From Candidatus Thorarchaeota archaeon (lineage in GTDB: Archaea; Asgardarchaeota; Thorarchaeia; Thorarchaeales; Thorarchaeaceae), in the NCBI GenBank assembly GCA_016839445.1, contig JAEOUG010000089.1:1-40246 (forward strand): a stretch of DNA of 40,246 nucleotides, read 5' to 3'. This document shows positions 8,367-17,392 of this stretch, piece after piece; position 1 is the first letter of the stretch; each line of letters opens with the position of its first letter. Made by a program: the position numbers and the translations under genes. The notes under the pieces are model-generated. The model worked only from the letters and a program-made list of their open reading frames with translations. It was not told the DNA's origin and did not search any database.

Positions 8367-8391
8367 GGCAGTCCTCGAACCTAACAGATGA

Positions 8392-9516
8392 GTGACCTCT
8401 GTCACTCGGGGGCGGGCATTCGTGAGGGCACTGGGGAAAACAAGCACGCTGTCTCGTGTCGTGCCGAAGAACCACTTCTGTGTTAACAGCATCTTCCGAG
8501 AGGAGCCTCTAATCAATTGGACATTTACTGACGCAGTGCTCTTCACTGCATACGATGTCTACAAGTCAGAAAGCAACTGGATGAATTCCGTGATCAACTC
8601 AGGCGGGACTCTGAAAGAGGGGCTTATCGAACTCGGCTTCCCAAAAGAGGTTCGGCTGCTGGCCGATACAGGTGTTTTCGAGATGGAGGCGAGGAAGGCC
8701 GGTCTCTCCAGAGAACTTGGAATAGAGATTGACATTGAGCTGAGCGTGAGCGAGATCCTTGAGGCTTACGACCTCTCTGGAGCAGATGTGTTTGTGTCAC
8801 CAGATGAGATTGTCCTGCCAAGCGACTCCCAAGAGGAGGTTGCGCAGAAGATCGACCGCATCAAGCAAAACATGTCAGAGGTCCTTGACATCATCAATCC
8901 GGGAAAGGTGATGGGTGTAGTCCAAGGCATAGAGAAGCCAGTGATTGACGACCTATTGGACCATTACCGAAGCCTTGGAGTCAGAACATTCGCTTTGGGG
9001 GGCGCGATTCCCCTCTATCATCACTCCAAGAGCCTTCTTGAGCGAACAGTGAGGCACGTGAGAGATGCGACAAAGAAACGGTGGCTCCACATTTTTGGCC
9101 TTCCGAGAAGCGGACTGATCAACTACTACCTGCACGAGATGATGGCCGACAGCGTAGACACGTCACTGCTTCTCTACTTGGCGGCTAGACGGAGATACCT
9201 AGTCGACTCTCGGGCTATACCCGTAAGAGAAGCTCGGTTGCGAGAATGCGAGTGTGAGGGGTGCAGGAGTCTTGAGCAACTGAAGAACTCGCCGCGTAGC
9301 GCTGGCTTCTTCATCAATCTCTACATTCACAACCTGACCACAGCAGTCCGTATGAGTCTGAATAGTCAGCCTGCGAAGGAAGAGCCTCACTCTCCAGCAA
9401 AGGCGCGTAGGGTCGATCACCAGGTGTACCCAGCAGTGTGGGAGACAGCCGAGGATCTACTCTCAAGAAGAAGGAGTGGATTAGGCGAAGAAGAGGGAGA
9501 CGAGATTGAGGGCTGA
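8392..9516 (+). CDS. tRNA-guanine transglycosylase family protein, PUA-less paralogue
   Basis: A 374-residue member of the TGT superfamily, closest in motifs to archaeosine TGT (TgtA), which swaps guanine 15 of tRNA for preQ0. The order is: ADTGVFEME (general acid region, DSGSF-like in TgtA), MGVVQG, FALGGAIPL, HIFGLPRSG, and VDTSLLLYLAARRRYL, which matches the TgtA FDSAAYALYARDGRYL segment carrying the nucleophilic Asp. The zinc site is C-x-C-x2-C (CECEGC) followed by His in NLYIHNL. TgtA proteins are usually 580 or more residues long with C-terminal PUA-containing domains; here the protein ends soon after the catalytic barrel with a charged tail. It may be a split TgtA half or a paralogue with another nucleic-acid substrate. 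The GTG start fits the TATA box at 8358. Confidence 0.85.
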   Translation: MTSVTRGRAFVRALGKTSTLSRVVPKNHFCVNSIFREEPLINWTFTDAVLFTAYDVYKSESNWMNSVINSGGTLKEGLIELGFPKEVRLLADTGVFEMEARKAGLSRELGIEIDIELSVSEILEAYDLSGADVFVSPDEIVLPSDSQEEVAQKIDRIKQNMSEVLDIINPGKVMGVVQGIEKPVIDDLLDHYRSLGVRTFALGGAIPLYHHSKSLLERTVRHVRDATKKRWLHIFGLPRSGLINYYLHEMMADSVDTSLLLYLAARRRYLVDSRAIPVREARLRECECEGCRSLEQLKNSPRSAGFFINLYIHNLTTAVRMSLNSQPAKEEPHSPAKARRVDHQVYPAVWETAEDLLSRRRSGLGEEEGDEIEG

Positions 9517-9598
9517 ACGGAAAATCCATACCAGTTACGCGGTTGCGTGGACTTAAATGGCATAACATATCTGGTAGCAATGGTCAGCGACCACAGCC

Positions 9599-9604
9599 TT
9601 TATA
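9599..9604 (+). promoter_or_regulatory. TATA-like box of the small membrane protein gene
   Basis: TTTATA lies 50 bases before the ATG at 9654, so the transcript would carry a leader of about 25 bases. A small hairpin (TGGTC/GACCA, 9581-9593) lies just upstream. Confidence 0.45.
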
Positions 9605-9653
9605 GGCAACACTTGTCGGCAAATGGAATCATACGCATAGGAGTCCCCAAACT

Positions 9654-10037
9654 ATGTGGTTTGAACTGTCCCTAATCCCCTTCATCGGTGCCATTATAGT
9701 GTTCATCATCTTCTGGATTGTGAAGGATGGACAGCGCTGGCAGAAGCACCCGTACCTAGGAGTCTTTGCCCGATTGATCCAGAAATCGCCTGGAAGGGCA
9801 TTTGGTGTCTTCTTCCTCTTGATGATTCTCACGGTTCCTCTTGTCCTCCTCGTGATGACGGGAATGTGGGTTGACACGCTAGATGCAGGGTTGATTCCGC
9901 AGAGGACCGATGTGGTAAACATCATGCTGATTATGTTCTTGGTGTTCTGTTTCACTATCTACATCACCTGGGGAGCATACGGAACCTGGCGCAATGCAAT
10001 GCGCGCTGAGGCAGAAGTCAAGGTTAGACCAGTCTAG
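9654..10037 (+). CDS. Small membrane protein, three helices, unknown
   Basis: A 127-residue protein with hydrophobic segments near residues 5-23, 50-70 and 88-107 and a basic loop (KDGQRWQKHPYLG) between the first and second. The C-terminus is charged and probably cytosolic. I do not recognise a family. The gene stands alone, with its own TATA-like element at 9599 and 61 bases to the next gene. Nothing in the sequence indicates its task. Confidence 0.65.
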   Translation: MWFELSLIPFIGAIIVFIIFWIVKDGQRWQKHPYLGVFARLIQKSPGRAFGVFFLLMILTVPLVLLVMTGMWVDTLDAGLIPQRTDVVNIMLIMFLVFCFTIYITWGAYGTWRNAMRAEAEVKVRPV

Positions 10038-10098
10038 ACACAGACCGGTTGTCAGCAGATGGGCGGCCCTTACGCTCTAAGTTCACTTGTAGTGTGAG

Positions 10099-11019
10099 GT
10101 GGAAACCACGACACACTATGAGCTCGCTGACGATAGCTACGTTATCATTGGAGGAGCGTTTCCGCGCTGCAACACACTTGTCGTCATGGGAGACGAGACC
10201 ATAGTAGTCGATCCAGGATGCGCCATTGAGGAACTAAGACGCTTTCTCAATGGGATAGACCTCTCGCTCAATGACATCGACACCATAGTGCTGAGCCATA
10301 TCCATCCCGACCACATCGTTCACGCAACTCGGATTCACCGACTATCCAGGTGTAGGATTGCCGCAAACGACATCACTGCCCCTCTCTTCAATGACAAGGA
10401 GAAGATGAAGGAGTTTCTTGGCTTCAGCAGATCTAACCCTGTCAGACCGTTATGGGAACGTCTCGTCAATGAGAAGATGTACGGGGCGCTGGACGACGGC
10501 CGATGTGACGAAATCCTCTCCAATGGAGACAAGTTTAGCAACGGGAACACGACTCTGAGAGTGCTGTATACTCCAGGACACACTCCGGATCATATGTGCA
10601 TTGAGCTGCTTGAACCAAACCTAGTCTTTGGAGCAGACATTGACCTAACCGAGTTCGGGCCGTACTATGGACACCCGAACTCATCAATCGACGAATTCAG
10701 AAACTCGATTCGGCTGTTGAAAGAGAAGGAGTACACAGGAATCGTTAGCGGGCACTTGCCCAACCCTCTTGTCACAGACTACAGCGGAGCTCTCGATGCA
10801 TACGAACATCAGATAGACCTGAGAGAGGATCTTGTTCTATTGGCGATACAAGACGGCGCAAGATCCATCCAGGAAGTGACTGGTAATCCAATCATATACC
10901 CCTCTTTGACTGACCCTGTCTTCCTACAGTTTGAAACGTGGATGATAGAACATCACGTGAAATCGCTAGAGAAGAGAGGGTTCATAGTGAGGAGAAACGA
11001 ACACCTCATTGCCCTATGA
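10099..11019 (+). CDS. Metallo-beta-lactamase-fold hydrolase
   Basis: A 306-residue MBL-fold enzyme. The metal-binding motif HxHxDH is seen as SHIHPDH (H67, H69, D71, H72), with a further ligand in TPGHTPDH and the bridging Asp in FGADIDL, and a last His in VSGHLPN, so both zinc sites look complete. The C-terminal 90 residues (EHQIDLREDL to the end) are helical, as in lactamase-B family enzymes with a winged-helix-like tail (LACTB2-like). Substrates of this group range from thioesters to RNA; none can be chosen here. The start is a GTG at 10099. The 3' end overlaps the convergent CooC-type gene by six bases. Confidence 0.85.
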   Translation: METTTHYELADDSYVIIGGAFPRCNTLVVMGDETIVVDPGCAIEELRRFLNGIDLSLNDIDTIVLSHIHPDHIVHATRIHRLSRCRIAANDITAPLFNDKEKMKEFLGFSRSNPVRPLWERLVNEKMYGALDDGRCDEILSNGDKFSNGNTTLRVLYTPGHTPDHMCIELLEPNLVFGADIDLTEFGPYYGHPNSSIDEFRNSIRLLKEKEYTGIVSGHLPNPLVTDYSGALDAYEHQIDLREDLVLLAIQDGARSIQEVTGNPIIYPSLTDPVFLQFETWMIEHHVKSLEKRGFIVRRNEHLIAL

Positions 11020-11838
11020 GCCCGACTCCGCTGAAGGCAAGAGATCCCGGAGATAATCTAGAATCGACGTCTTGAGATCATGGATAGCTCTCACGGCTGA
11101 TGAGTCAGGGCAGTAGTCAAGTGGGGCTTGGGAACTCATATCAGCTCTCCTAAGTTCGTTGTCGTAGGGTACAACTCCGATGAGTGGAATCTCTCTACTT
11201 GCCAAGTACTTGGAAACCACCGAGCGGTCTTCTTCATCCATCACTCGATTCGCGACTGCCACCACCCGACTAAGACCTATGTCCTCAGCCAGTCCCTTGA
11301 TTCGATCAAGGGTTTCAAGGGACCTCATTCCTGGTTCAACAACGACAAGAAGCAAGTCCATTCCTCTTGTTGTCCCTCTGCCCAGATTCTCGATGCCAGC
11401 GTCCATGTCCATGATGAAGGCCTCATCACCCTCAAGAGCCAAGTGGTTAATCAAGCTCTTCAGAAGAGCCGCGGAAGGACACATGCATCCTTGCCCGCCC
11501 ATGTTGACAGTGCCTGCTACGAGAAGACTGACATTGTCAGGCCCCTCTACGGCATACTTGGAGGCAAGATCATCGACCCTAGGATTCAATCGGAAGAACG
11601 AACCCATCAGTTCCACTAGGGGGGTGTCTGTCCGCTCGCGAACCAGCTCCTCAATCTCAAGAAGCGGTTTGATTGTCTGGGCAGCGGCGGCGTCGATTCC
11701 AACAGAGGTCCAGAGATTGTAGTTGGGGTCTGCGTCAACTGCCAATATCCTGATGCCATCACGGCCCAAGAGCCGAGCTAGCGTGCCGGCAATCGTTGTC
11801 TTACCAACGCCGCCCTTGCCGGTTACTGCGAGCTTCAT
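11014..11838 (-). CDS. cooC: CooC-type nickel-insertion ATPase
   Basis: A 274-residue MinD/ParA-type P-loop ATPase. The deviant Walker A is GKGGVGKTT at the N-terminus and the switch region is VDADPN. The motif C118-M-C120 within GGQGCMCPSAALLKSL is the metal-binding CxC of CooC/AcsF proteins, which dimerise on ATP binding and deliver nickel to carbon monoxide dehydrogenase or acetyl-CoA synthase. The later segment DMDAGIENLGRGT is also typical of this family. It implies a CODH/ACS (Wood-Ljungdahl) enzyme elsewhere in the genome; none is in the window. The ATG at 11838 lies about 25 bases from a TATA-like CTTTATG on the same strand, so the mRNA is probably leaderless. Confidence 0.88.
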   Translation of the reverse strand: MKLAVTGKGGVGKTTIAGTLARLLGRDGIRILAVDADPNYNLWTSVGIDAAAAQTIKPLLEIEELVRERTDTPLVELMGSFFRLNPRVDDLASKYAVEGPDNVSLLVAGTVNMGGQGCMCPSAALLKSLINHLALEGDEAFIMDMDAGIENLGRGTTRGMDLLLVVVEPGMRSLETLDRIKGLAEDIGLSRVVAVANRVMDEEDRSVVSKYLASREIPLIGVVPYDNELRRADMSSQAPLDYCPDSSAVRAIHDLKTSILDYLRDLLPSAESGS

Positions 11839-11859
11839 GTGCTATCCGGGGTCTTCACG

Positions 11860-11866
11860 CATAAAG
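11860..11866 (-). promoter_or_regulatory. TATA-like box of the CooC-type gene
   Basis: On the minus strand this reads CTTTATG, about 25 bases before the ATG at 11838, so transcription would begin at the start codon. Confidence 0.5.
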
Positions 11867-12019
11867 AGATTGACGGATGAGGATTTCATACCATGAAGGT
11901 GCTGACGCCTCAACCACAACTTGGACTCCCAGTGAAACAGCATGATGCGTTCTGTTCTAGGGAGTCGCTGCTTCACAATAGTTAAAACTGGAGCGGCCTA
12001 TGCCCATGTGGGTATTCAG

Positions 12020-14116
12020 ATGAACAGTGACCTCAAGAAGAACCACCTGCAGGACGAGAGTAGCCCCTATCTTAGGCAACACGTCCACAATCCTGTAGAC
12101 TGGTACCCCTGGGGAGAAGAGGCCTTCGAGAAGGCAAGAACAGAGAACAAGCCAGTCTTCCTGTCAATCGGATACAGCACCTGTCACTGGTGCCACGTAA
12201 TGGCCCATGAGTCGTTCGAGGACCATGAAGTCGCAGAGAAGATGAACGATGTGTTCGTCAACATCAAGGTCGACAGAGAAGAGCGTCCTGATATTGACGG
12301 CGTCTACATGCATGTAGCCCAGATGATGACCAGCCGTGGAGGTTGGCCGCTGACCATCATCATGACACCGGAGAAGGAGCCCTTCTTCGCTGCAACCTAT
12401 CTGCCAAAGAAGACCAGATACAACAGCATCGGTCTTCTCGACCTCACAGACCGAATCAGAGACCTATGGATGAAGGAACAGGAGAATATCAAGGAGGTGG
12501 TGGGTCGTGTCCGAGATGCTCTGTCGGGGACTAGTGGAGATAGGTCAGGAGAACAGCTTGATCTTGCTGCCGTTGACGCCGGTGTTGGCGAACTCTCAAG
12601 AAGATACGACGAAGTGCGTGGAGGGTTCAGCAACGCACCCAAGTTTCCAACACCTCACAATCTACTGCTTCTGATGCGGCACTGGAAGAGGACCGGGAAT
12701 GAGAGGTCGCTGGACATGGTTCTCAACACGCTCAGAGAGATGCGGAAGGGAGGAATCTACGATCAGATTGGCTATGGATTTCATCGCTATTCCACTGATG
12801 CCGCTTGGCTGCTCCCTCACTTCGAGAAGATGCTCTATGATCAGGCAGGTCTCATGATGGCTTATACCGAAGCATTCCAGATTACGAGAGAAGCCATCTT
12901 CGCAGACACGGTTCGAGAAATCAAGGAGTATGTGGTGAGAGACCTCCTTGGTCCAGACGGAGCATTCTACTCTGCTGAGGATGCTGATAGTGAAGGTGTA
13001 GAAGGGAAGTTCTATGTCTGGGCCCTAGACGAAATCTCAGACCTCCTTAGCAACGAAGAGTTCCAGGTCATCACCATGCACTACGACATTGAAGCCGAGG
13101 GCAACTTCAAGGAAGAGGCTACTGGAGAGCCAACTCGGCTCAATGTCCTGCACGAAGCAGCTTCCATTCAGGACATCAGCGATAGTCTCGGTATAGAGCA
13201 GAAGGAGGTTCTCTCCTTGATCGCCTCAGCAGGAGCGAAGCTGCAGGAAAGGAGAGGCAAGCGGGTCAGGCCTTCACGTGACGAGAAGATACTGGCCGAC
13301 TGGAATGGGTTTATGATTGCTGCATTGGCGAAGGCCGGAGCTGCTCTAGGTGACAGCGCATTCACAGATTTGGCCGAGAGGGCCATGGAATACCTGAATG
13401 ACCGACTAACAAACCAAGACGGGAGGCTCCTCCATTACGTAAAGCAAGACAATGTGGGGATCCCTGGATTCTTGGACGACTACGCATACGTGCTCTGGGC
13501 CCTCGTCGAACTCTACGAATCTACGTTCAGGCCGAAGTACCTTGAAGACGCGAAGAAGCTGATTGACCATGTCATCAGTCACTTCTGGGATTCAAGACAA
13601 GGAGGCTTCTTCTTCACCTCAGACGATTCCGAAGAGCTGCTGGCCAGACGCAGAGAAGTCTACGACGGTGCCATACCATCGGGCAACTCTGTCACCATGT
13701 ACAATCTGGTGAGAATGGCTAGGCTACTCGGTGATCCAGAGATGGAGAACAAGGCGTGGGAAACAGTCAAGGCATTCTCTAGAGAGATTGTCGAGATGCA
13801 TTCGGCGTATTCTATGATGCTCGTCGGTCTGGAGTTTGCAGCAGGAACCACATTCGAAGTGGTTCTAGCAGGTCACGAGGGAAACGAGGAACTCAATGAG
13901 ATGATTGATGCCCTCAGGAGCCGATACATCCCAAACAAGGTAGTGATTCTCAGAGCGAACAAGGAGCAGTCGGCAGCAACTACGCGTCTGGCGTCCTACA
14001 CGAAGTACCATACTCCACTAAACGGAAGAGCAACAGCGCACGTCTGTGTTGACCACAACTGCAGGTTACCCACGAATGAACTGGCAGAGATGCTGAAGAC
14101 TCTAGGTGAGGAGTAG
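12020..14116 (+). CDS. DUF255/YyaL-type thioredoxin-like and six-hairpin protein
   Basis: A 698-residue member of the YyaL/SPATA20 family. An N-terminal thioredoxin-like domain (DUF255) opens with [25 protein letters not shown] sequence and carries C55-H-W-C58 within [11 protein letters not shown]. It is followed by (alpha/alpha)6-barrel repeats seen as [58 protein letters not shown] and [11 protein letters not shown]. Family members are found in bacteria, archaea and animals; their activity is not settled. I chose the ATG at 12020 because the family N-terminus begins there; an in-frame ATG at 11942 would add 26 unrelated residues. A weak A/T element (GTTAAAAC, 11980-11987) lies upstream. It is convergent with the next gene, three bases apart. 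Confidence 0.93.
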   Translation: MNSDLKKNHLQDESSPYLRQHVHNPVDWYPWGEEAFEKARTENKPVFLSIGYSTCHWCHVMAHESFEDHEVAEKMNDVFVNIKVDREERPDIDGVYMHVAQMMTSRGGWPLTIIMTPEKEPFFAATYLPKKTRYNSIGLLDLTDRIRDLWMKEQENIKEVVGRVRDALSGTSGDRSGEQLDLAAVDAGVGELSRRYDEVRGGFSNAPKFPTPHNLLLLMRHWKRTGNERSLDMVLNTLREMRKGGIYDQIGYGFHRYSTDAAWLLPHFEKMLYDQAGLMMAYTEAFQITREAIFADTVREIKEYVVRDLLGPDGAFYSAEDADSEGVEGKFYVWALDEISDLLSNEEFQVITMHYDIEAEGNFKEEATGEPTRLNVLHEAASIQDISDSLGIEQKEVLSLIASAGAKLQERRGKRVRPSRDEKILADWNGFMIAALAKAGAALGDSAFTDLAERAMEYLNDRLTNQDGRLLHYVKQDNVGIPGFLDDYAYVLWALVELYESTFRPKYLEDAKKLIDHVISHFWDSRQGGFFFTSDDSEELLARRREVYDGAIPSGNSVTMYNLVRMARLLGDPEMENKAWETVKAFSREIVEMHSAYSMMLVGLEFAAGTTFEVVLAGHEGNEELNEMIDALRSRYIPNKVVILRANKEQSAATTRLASYTKYHTPLNGRATAHVCVDHNCRLPTNELAEMLKTLGEE

Positions 14117-14119
14117 GAC

Positions 14120-15604
14120 CTACTGCGAGGGGCGCTTCCTCATCCACCACAATGCTACAACAGCCATAACAGCAACACCACCGCCTGCAAAGGCCAGTAA
14201 TGGAGCGTATGCCCCTAGACCCTGGTAGGGCCAGATCTCCCTCAGCGCCTCACCTGCTGCTTTCCACGAGTCGCCAATTGCCCGCAGGTGTGTAGAAAGC
14301 TGTGATAGAGTAGACTGGTAGATGGAGATGGAGCCCTCAAGGTCTCCTGTTGAGTTGTAGAGGTCAGCTATAGTTCTGAAGGTTGAAGCCAGGAATCCAG
14401 TGGCCGCTGTCAGGTTTCCGAAGTACACCAATGTGGAATTGTCGTCAAGAACATCAAAGTCATCCAATGCCTCCTCTGCAGCAAGAGAGAAGGCCGTCAG
14501 GTTCTCGTCAGGCATTAGATGCGGCAGAGCTTCAATGGCTGTCCGGTATGAGAGATACTGCACAGTCAGCTGCGCCTCAAGTCCGAGTCCCAAGAGAAGG
14601 ATTACAGATGCCTTGAGATTCTGCTCGTCATGTGCGCCATCAAAGATGTGGAGGTAGTCTATGAGGCTCTCCGCCAGGAAGTCATCACTCATTGCATAGA
14701 ATGCTTTGTAGCCGAACTTCCCTATGTAGGCGTTTGCGCTGCTTGGGGAGTAGGTGGTTCCCACTCCAAGAAGCTTGTCACGCACCATTCGTCCGAGTGC
14801 AACGTTGTAGTCTGGCACCTGATATGTACCAGCTGTGAATGTGTTAGCAATCCAGTAGCGATTGGACCAAGCGTTAATCAGCTGTGTGTAGGGGATTGCT
14901 GTGTAGTTGCCTCTGCCATCAAGAGGATAGCCAAAGTCGTCTCCAAACGAACCGACACCGGGATCGAGTATAATGGCCTCACTTGCAGCGTCATCGTAGC
15001 CGACAATCAAGACTCCGTGAGCTCCTCCTGTGTAGCCCTGTTCTCTCAGAATGTCGTAATCGTCAGATGGGAGCCAAGTTGGATCCACGCTGATGAGGAG
15101 AGGATAGCCGTCATCTATGGTGGAGCGCATTAGCGCGAATGCTTCCTGCTGTCCGTCAATCAAGCCGATGTTGATGCCCTGCATCTCATAAACCTGAACC
15201 GCTTGCTCGACACCGTCGATATCACTGCCAAGGTAGAGAGTGTAGTTTAGACCGTACAGGTCTGAGAGGAATTGGGCGGGCTCTACCTGCGCGTAGAGAG
15301 CTCCCGGGAACATAAGTCGTGTATCATTGATACTGAAGTAAGCAAAGGAGAATCCAATGCTAGACGCGGCGAAAACATCGTAGAGATCTACATCGACTCC
15401 TGCTGCCTGCATTGCCATTGCTGTAGCGGCCCAAGCGCAGAAACCGTTGATCTCCTGCCAGACATATGGAACGCCAGTTATGAGCCCATCATCTGCAACT
15501 ACGTGAGATGACTCCACTGTTGCCATTGACTGCCTGCTTCCAATTGCGTTAGGCAGTATCAGAAGGACCAGAAGGCCGAATATGAGCAGTCTTGATGATT
15601 TCAA
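14120..15604 (-). CDS. Secreted C39-like cysteine peptidase family protein, membrane anchored
   Basis: A 494-residue protein exported by an N-terminal signal (MKSSRLLIFGLLVLLILP, cleaved near AIGS) and held by a C-terminal helix followed by WWMRKRPSQ. Residues about 40-240 resemble the papain-like Peptidase_C39_2 fold: catalytic Cys56 in NGFCAWAATAM, His196 in GGAHGVLIVGYDD and Asp214 in ILDPG. The triad is intact, so proteolytic or acyl-transfer activity outside the cell is possible. The second half is helical and may form TPR-like repeats (YNSTGDLEGSISIYQ). I placed the start at the TTG at 15604: GGTG lies eight bases upstream, it opens the signal peptide cleanly, and a CTTAAG element about 40 bases upstream fits. 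A TTG at 15628 would add eight residues. Confidence 0.8.
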   Translation of the reverse strand: MKSSRLLIFGLLVLLILPNAIGSRQSMATVESSHVVADDGLITGVPYVWQEINGFCAWAATAMAMQAAGVDVDLYDVFAASSIGFSFAYFSINDTRLMFPGALYAQVEPAQFLSDLYGLNYTLYLGSDIDGVEQAVQVYEMQGINIGLIDGQQEAFALMRSTIDDGYPLLISVDPTWLPSDDYDILREQGYTGGAHGVLIVGYDDAASEAIILDPGVGSFGDDFGYPLDGRGNYTAIPYTQLINAWSNRYWIANTFTAGTYQVPDYNVALGRMVRDKLLGVGTTYSPSSANAYIGKFGYKAFYAMSDDFLAESLIDYLHIFDGAHDEQNLKASVILLLGLGLEAQLTVQYLSYRTAIEALPHLMPDENLTAFSLAAEEALDDFDVLDDNSTLVYFGNLTAATGFLASTFRTIADLYNSTGDLEGSISIYQSTLSQLSTHLRAIGDSWKAAGEALREIWPYQGLGAYAPLLAFAGGGVAVMAVVALWWMRKRPSQ

Positions 15605-15640
15605 CTCAGAGGCACCGGAGGTGGGCAACTCCTCTGGAAT

Positions 15641-15646
15641 CTTAAG
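15641..15646 (-). promoter_or_regulatory. TATA-like box of the C39-like gene
   Basis: The palindromic CTTAAG lies about 40 bases before the TTG at 15604, so initiation would fall near 15618 with a short leader that includes GGTG. It could also serve the divergent radical SAM gene at 15729, leaving a longer leader there. Confidence 0.4.
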
Positions 15647-15728
15647 GCTGTCGATAGGTCAGCAACCGCACTGATGCGAAACAGCCTTATCCCTCGTCTC
15701 TTCCGCAGCCAGTAATGGGGCGCTGGCA

Positions 15729-16805
15729 TTGAACTACCATCTTGTGCTCACTCGCAGATGCAACCTGAACTGCATCTATTGTCATGGTGGAGAAGAAACT
15801 GGACCAGACACCGAACTCAAATACACAATCGACGAACTTGAGCACTTCCTATCGAAGGACCCAGACTTCCAGTTGATGCTCTACGGCGGAGAGCCTCTGT
15901 TAAGAATCCCTCTTGTTCTTGAGCTCCTGGACAGGTTTCCAGACACTAGATTCATGCTCCAGACAAATGGACTTCTGTTACACCAGGTTCCAGAGGACTA
16001 CCTACACCGGTTTCATTCGATTCTTGTGTCCATTGATGGAAGGCCTGAAGTCACAGACTTCTATCGCTCAGAGGGAGTCTACGACAGAGTACTCGCAAAT
16101 GTCCAGTCCCTCAACTCTATCGGGTACAAGGGAGACATAGTGGCCCGGATGGCAGTGTCAGAGCAGACGGACATCTACAGAGACGTCAGGCATCTACTTG
16201 ATCTGGGAGGATTCAAGCATGTTCACTGGCAGCTTAACGTCATCTGGGACGCAGAAGGAAACTGGACCAACTTCGACAGATGGGTGAAGGATTCCTACAA
16301 ACCGGGAATCACTGCGCTCGCAAGAGAGTGGGTCGATGCCATGGAGGGAGGCAAGGTGCAAGGCATTGTGCCATTCCTGCCGGTGACCTACTCCCTACTG
16401 ACAGGCGAACCATCAAGGCTTCGCTGTGGTTCGGGCATTGACACCTTTGCAATTCATGTCGATGGAAGGGTGGGTGTCTGCCCTATATCACCTGATTGGG
16501 AATTCTCCATCGTTGGCGACATCCGATATACAGAACCTGCAGAGCTAAAGGACATAATGCAGGTTGATGAGCCGTGTCCATCCTGCAGCGAATTCGCCGT
16601 CTGCGGAGGACGATGTCTCTTCGCCAACAAGCAACGACTCTGGGGACAGGACGGTTTCCGCAAGGTCTGCGACACGGTCACACACCTGACAGGAGCGTTG
16701 AAGGTGCAGCTGCCTAGAATTAGGGATCTTGTGAAGTCCGGGATGGTGGACATGGAGAACTTCCAGTATCCTGAATTCAATAATGGTTGCGAGATCATAC
16801 CCTAG
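15729..16805 (+). CDS. Radical SAM/SPASM protein, possible peptide-modifying enzyme
   Basis: A 358-residue radical SAM enzyme. The cluster motif CxxxCxxC is at the extreme N-terminus (C11, C15, C18), followed by LYGGEPLL, MLQTNGLLL and LVSIDG, the usual strands of the partial TIM barrel. The C-terminal SPASM-type region has many cysteines: LRCGSGID, VGVCPIS, PCPSCSEFAVCGGRC and KVCDTV, which would bind auxiliary iron-sulfur clusters. Its short N-terminus and C-terminal pattern recall the archaeal AF1577 family of putative peptide-modifying enzymes; that match is from memory and needs a profile search. The start is a TTG at 15729, directly before the first strand. No obvious precursor peptide is adjacent; a 48-residue peptide lies 1.1 kb downstream. 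It shares a CTAG stop with the convergent GNAT gene. Confidence 0.88.
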   Translation: MNYHLVLTRRCNLNCIYCHGGEETGPDTELKYTIDELEHFLSKDPDFQLMLYGGEPLLRIPLVLELLDRFPDTRFMLQTNGLLLHQVPEDYLHRFHSILVSIDGRPEVTDFYRSEGVYDRVLANVQSLNSIGYKGDIVARMAVSEQTDIYRDVRHLLDLGGFKHVHWQLNVIWDAEGNWTNFDRWVKDSYKPGITALAREWVDAMEGGKVQGIVPFLPVTYSLLTGEPSRLRCGSGIDTFAIHVDGRVGVCPISPDWEFSIVGDIRYTEPAELKDIMQVDEPCPSCSEFAVCGGRCLFANKQRLWGQDGFRKVCDTVTHLTGALKVQLPRIRDLVKSGMVDMENFQYPEFNNGCEIIP

Positions 16806-17332
16806 TCTTCTTCGTCAGATGCGGGGGACTCTGAGAGGTCTTTCGTCATAACCACAATCACTTCGCCAAGACGCTCCATCCTCCCAGTCTCAACATAGCC
16901 TAGACGATGATAGAATGAGAGCTGCATCTCCACTGCTCCGTAGACCTCAATCTCAACTGTCTGTGCGCCTCTTGTGGATATCAGGTTCTCGGCGTAGTCG
17001 ACCAACATTGTGCCAATCCTTCTGCCTCTGAAGCTCTCTCGAACGGCAACACGAGCTATTACTCCTATACTCCCCCTGATACGAACGCGCATCGTTCCCA
17101 CTACAAGGTCTCCAACAAGAGCGACGTATTGGTCGCCCATCTGAATGTGTCGAGATATCTTGTCCAGACCTTCAATCAAGGCCGCAGGCATTCTTGAGAG
17201 CTTCTTCTTGACAGGCTCGTATGCCTCGTTGATGATGGACTTGATTACATCAACCTCAGCCAGTTCGGCCCTTCGAATGGTCACTTCGGCGTAATTGTAG
17301 ATGGGAGATACCTCCTTCGGCGTGTCCTTCAT
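16802..17332 (-). CDS. GNAT-family N-acetyltransferase
   Basis: A 176-residue GNAT enzyme that would move an acetyl group from acetyl-CoA to an amine. After a short tail the fold begins at VTIRRAELAEVDVIKSIINEAY. The acetyl-CoA site is visible as IARVAVRESFRGRRIGTMLVDYAE (motif A, R-x-x-G-x-G/A form seen as RGRRIG), followed by FYHRLGYVETGRMER (motif B). The substrate is unknown. It starts at an ATG at 17332 and faces a second GNAT gene across a 60-base gap with one shared TATA-like element. Its stop overlaps the radical SAM gene. Confidence 0.87.
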   Translation of the reverse strand: MKDTPKEVSPIYNYAEVTIRRAELAEVDVIKSIINEAYEPVKKKLSRMPAALIEGLDKISRHIQMGDQYVALVGDLVVGTMRVRIRGSIGVIARVAVRESFRGRRIGTMLVDYAENLISTRGAQTVEIEVYGAVEMQLSFYHRLGYVETGRMERLGEVIVVMTKDLSESPASDEED

Positions 17333-17352
17333 ATGCTTATGCTACAGCACGA

Positions 17353-17362
17353 CATAAATCAT
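17353..17362. promoter_or_regulatory. Shared divergent TATA-like element between two GNAT genes
   Basis: CATAAATCAT lies about 35 bases before the rightward GNAT start at 17393, and its complement ATGATTTATG about 25 bases before the leftward GNAT start at 17332. Both distances fit archaeal initiation with little or no leader. Confidence 0.45.
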
Positions 17363-17392
17363 TTGGAGCAGACACGTACAGACGGTCAGATT

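Noticed and set aside
11128..11722. Two rightward frames of 163 and 180 residues opposite the CooC-type gene
   Set aside because: They are shadows of a gene with clear P-loop and CxC motifs.
11894..11974. A 26-codon frame upstream of the YyaL gene
   Set aside because: No ribosome site and no recognisable protein character; too weak to list.
14630..15133. A 167-residue Cys/Val-rich rightward frame inside the C39-like gene
   Set aside because: It mirrors the secreted protein's codons and lies across its catalytic domain.
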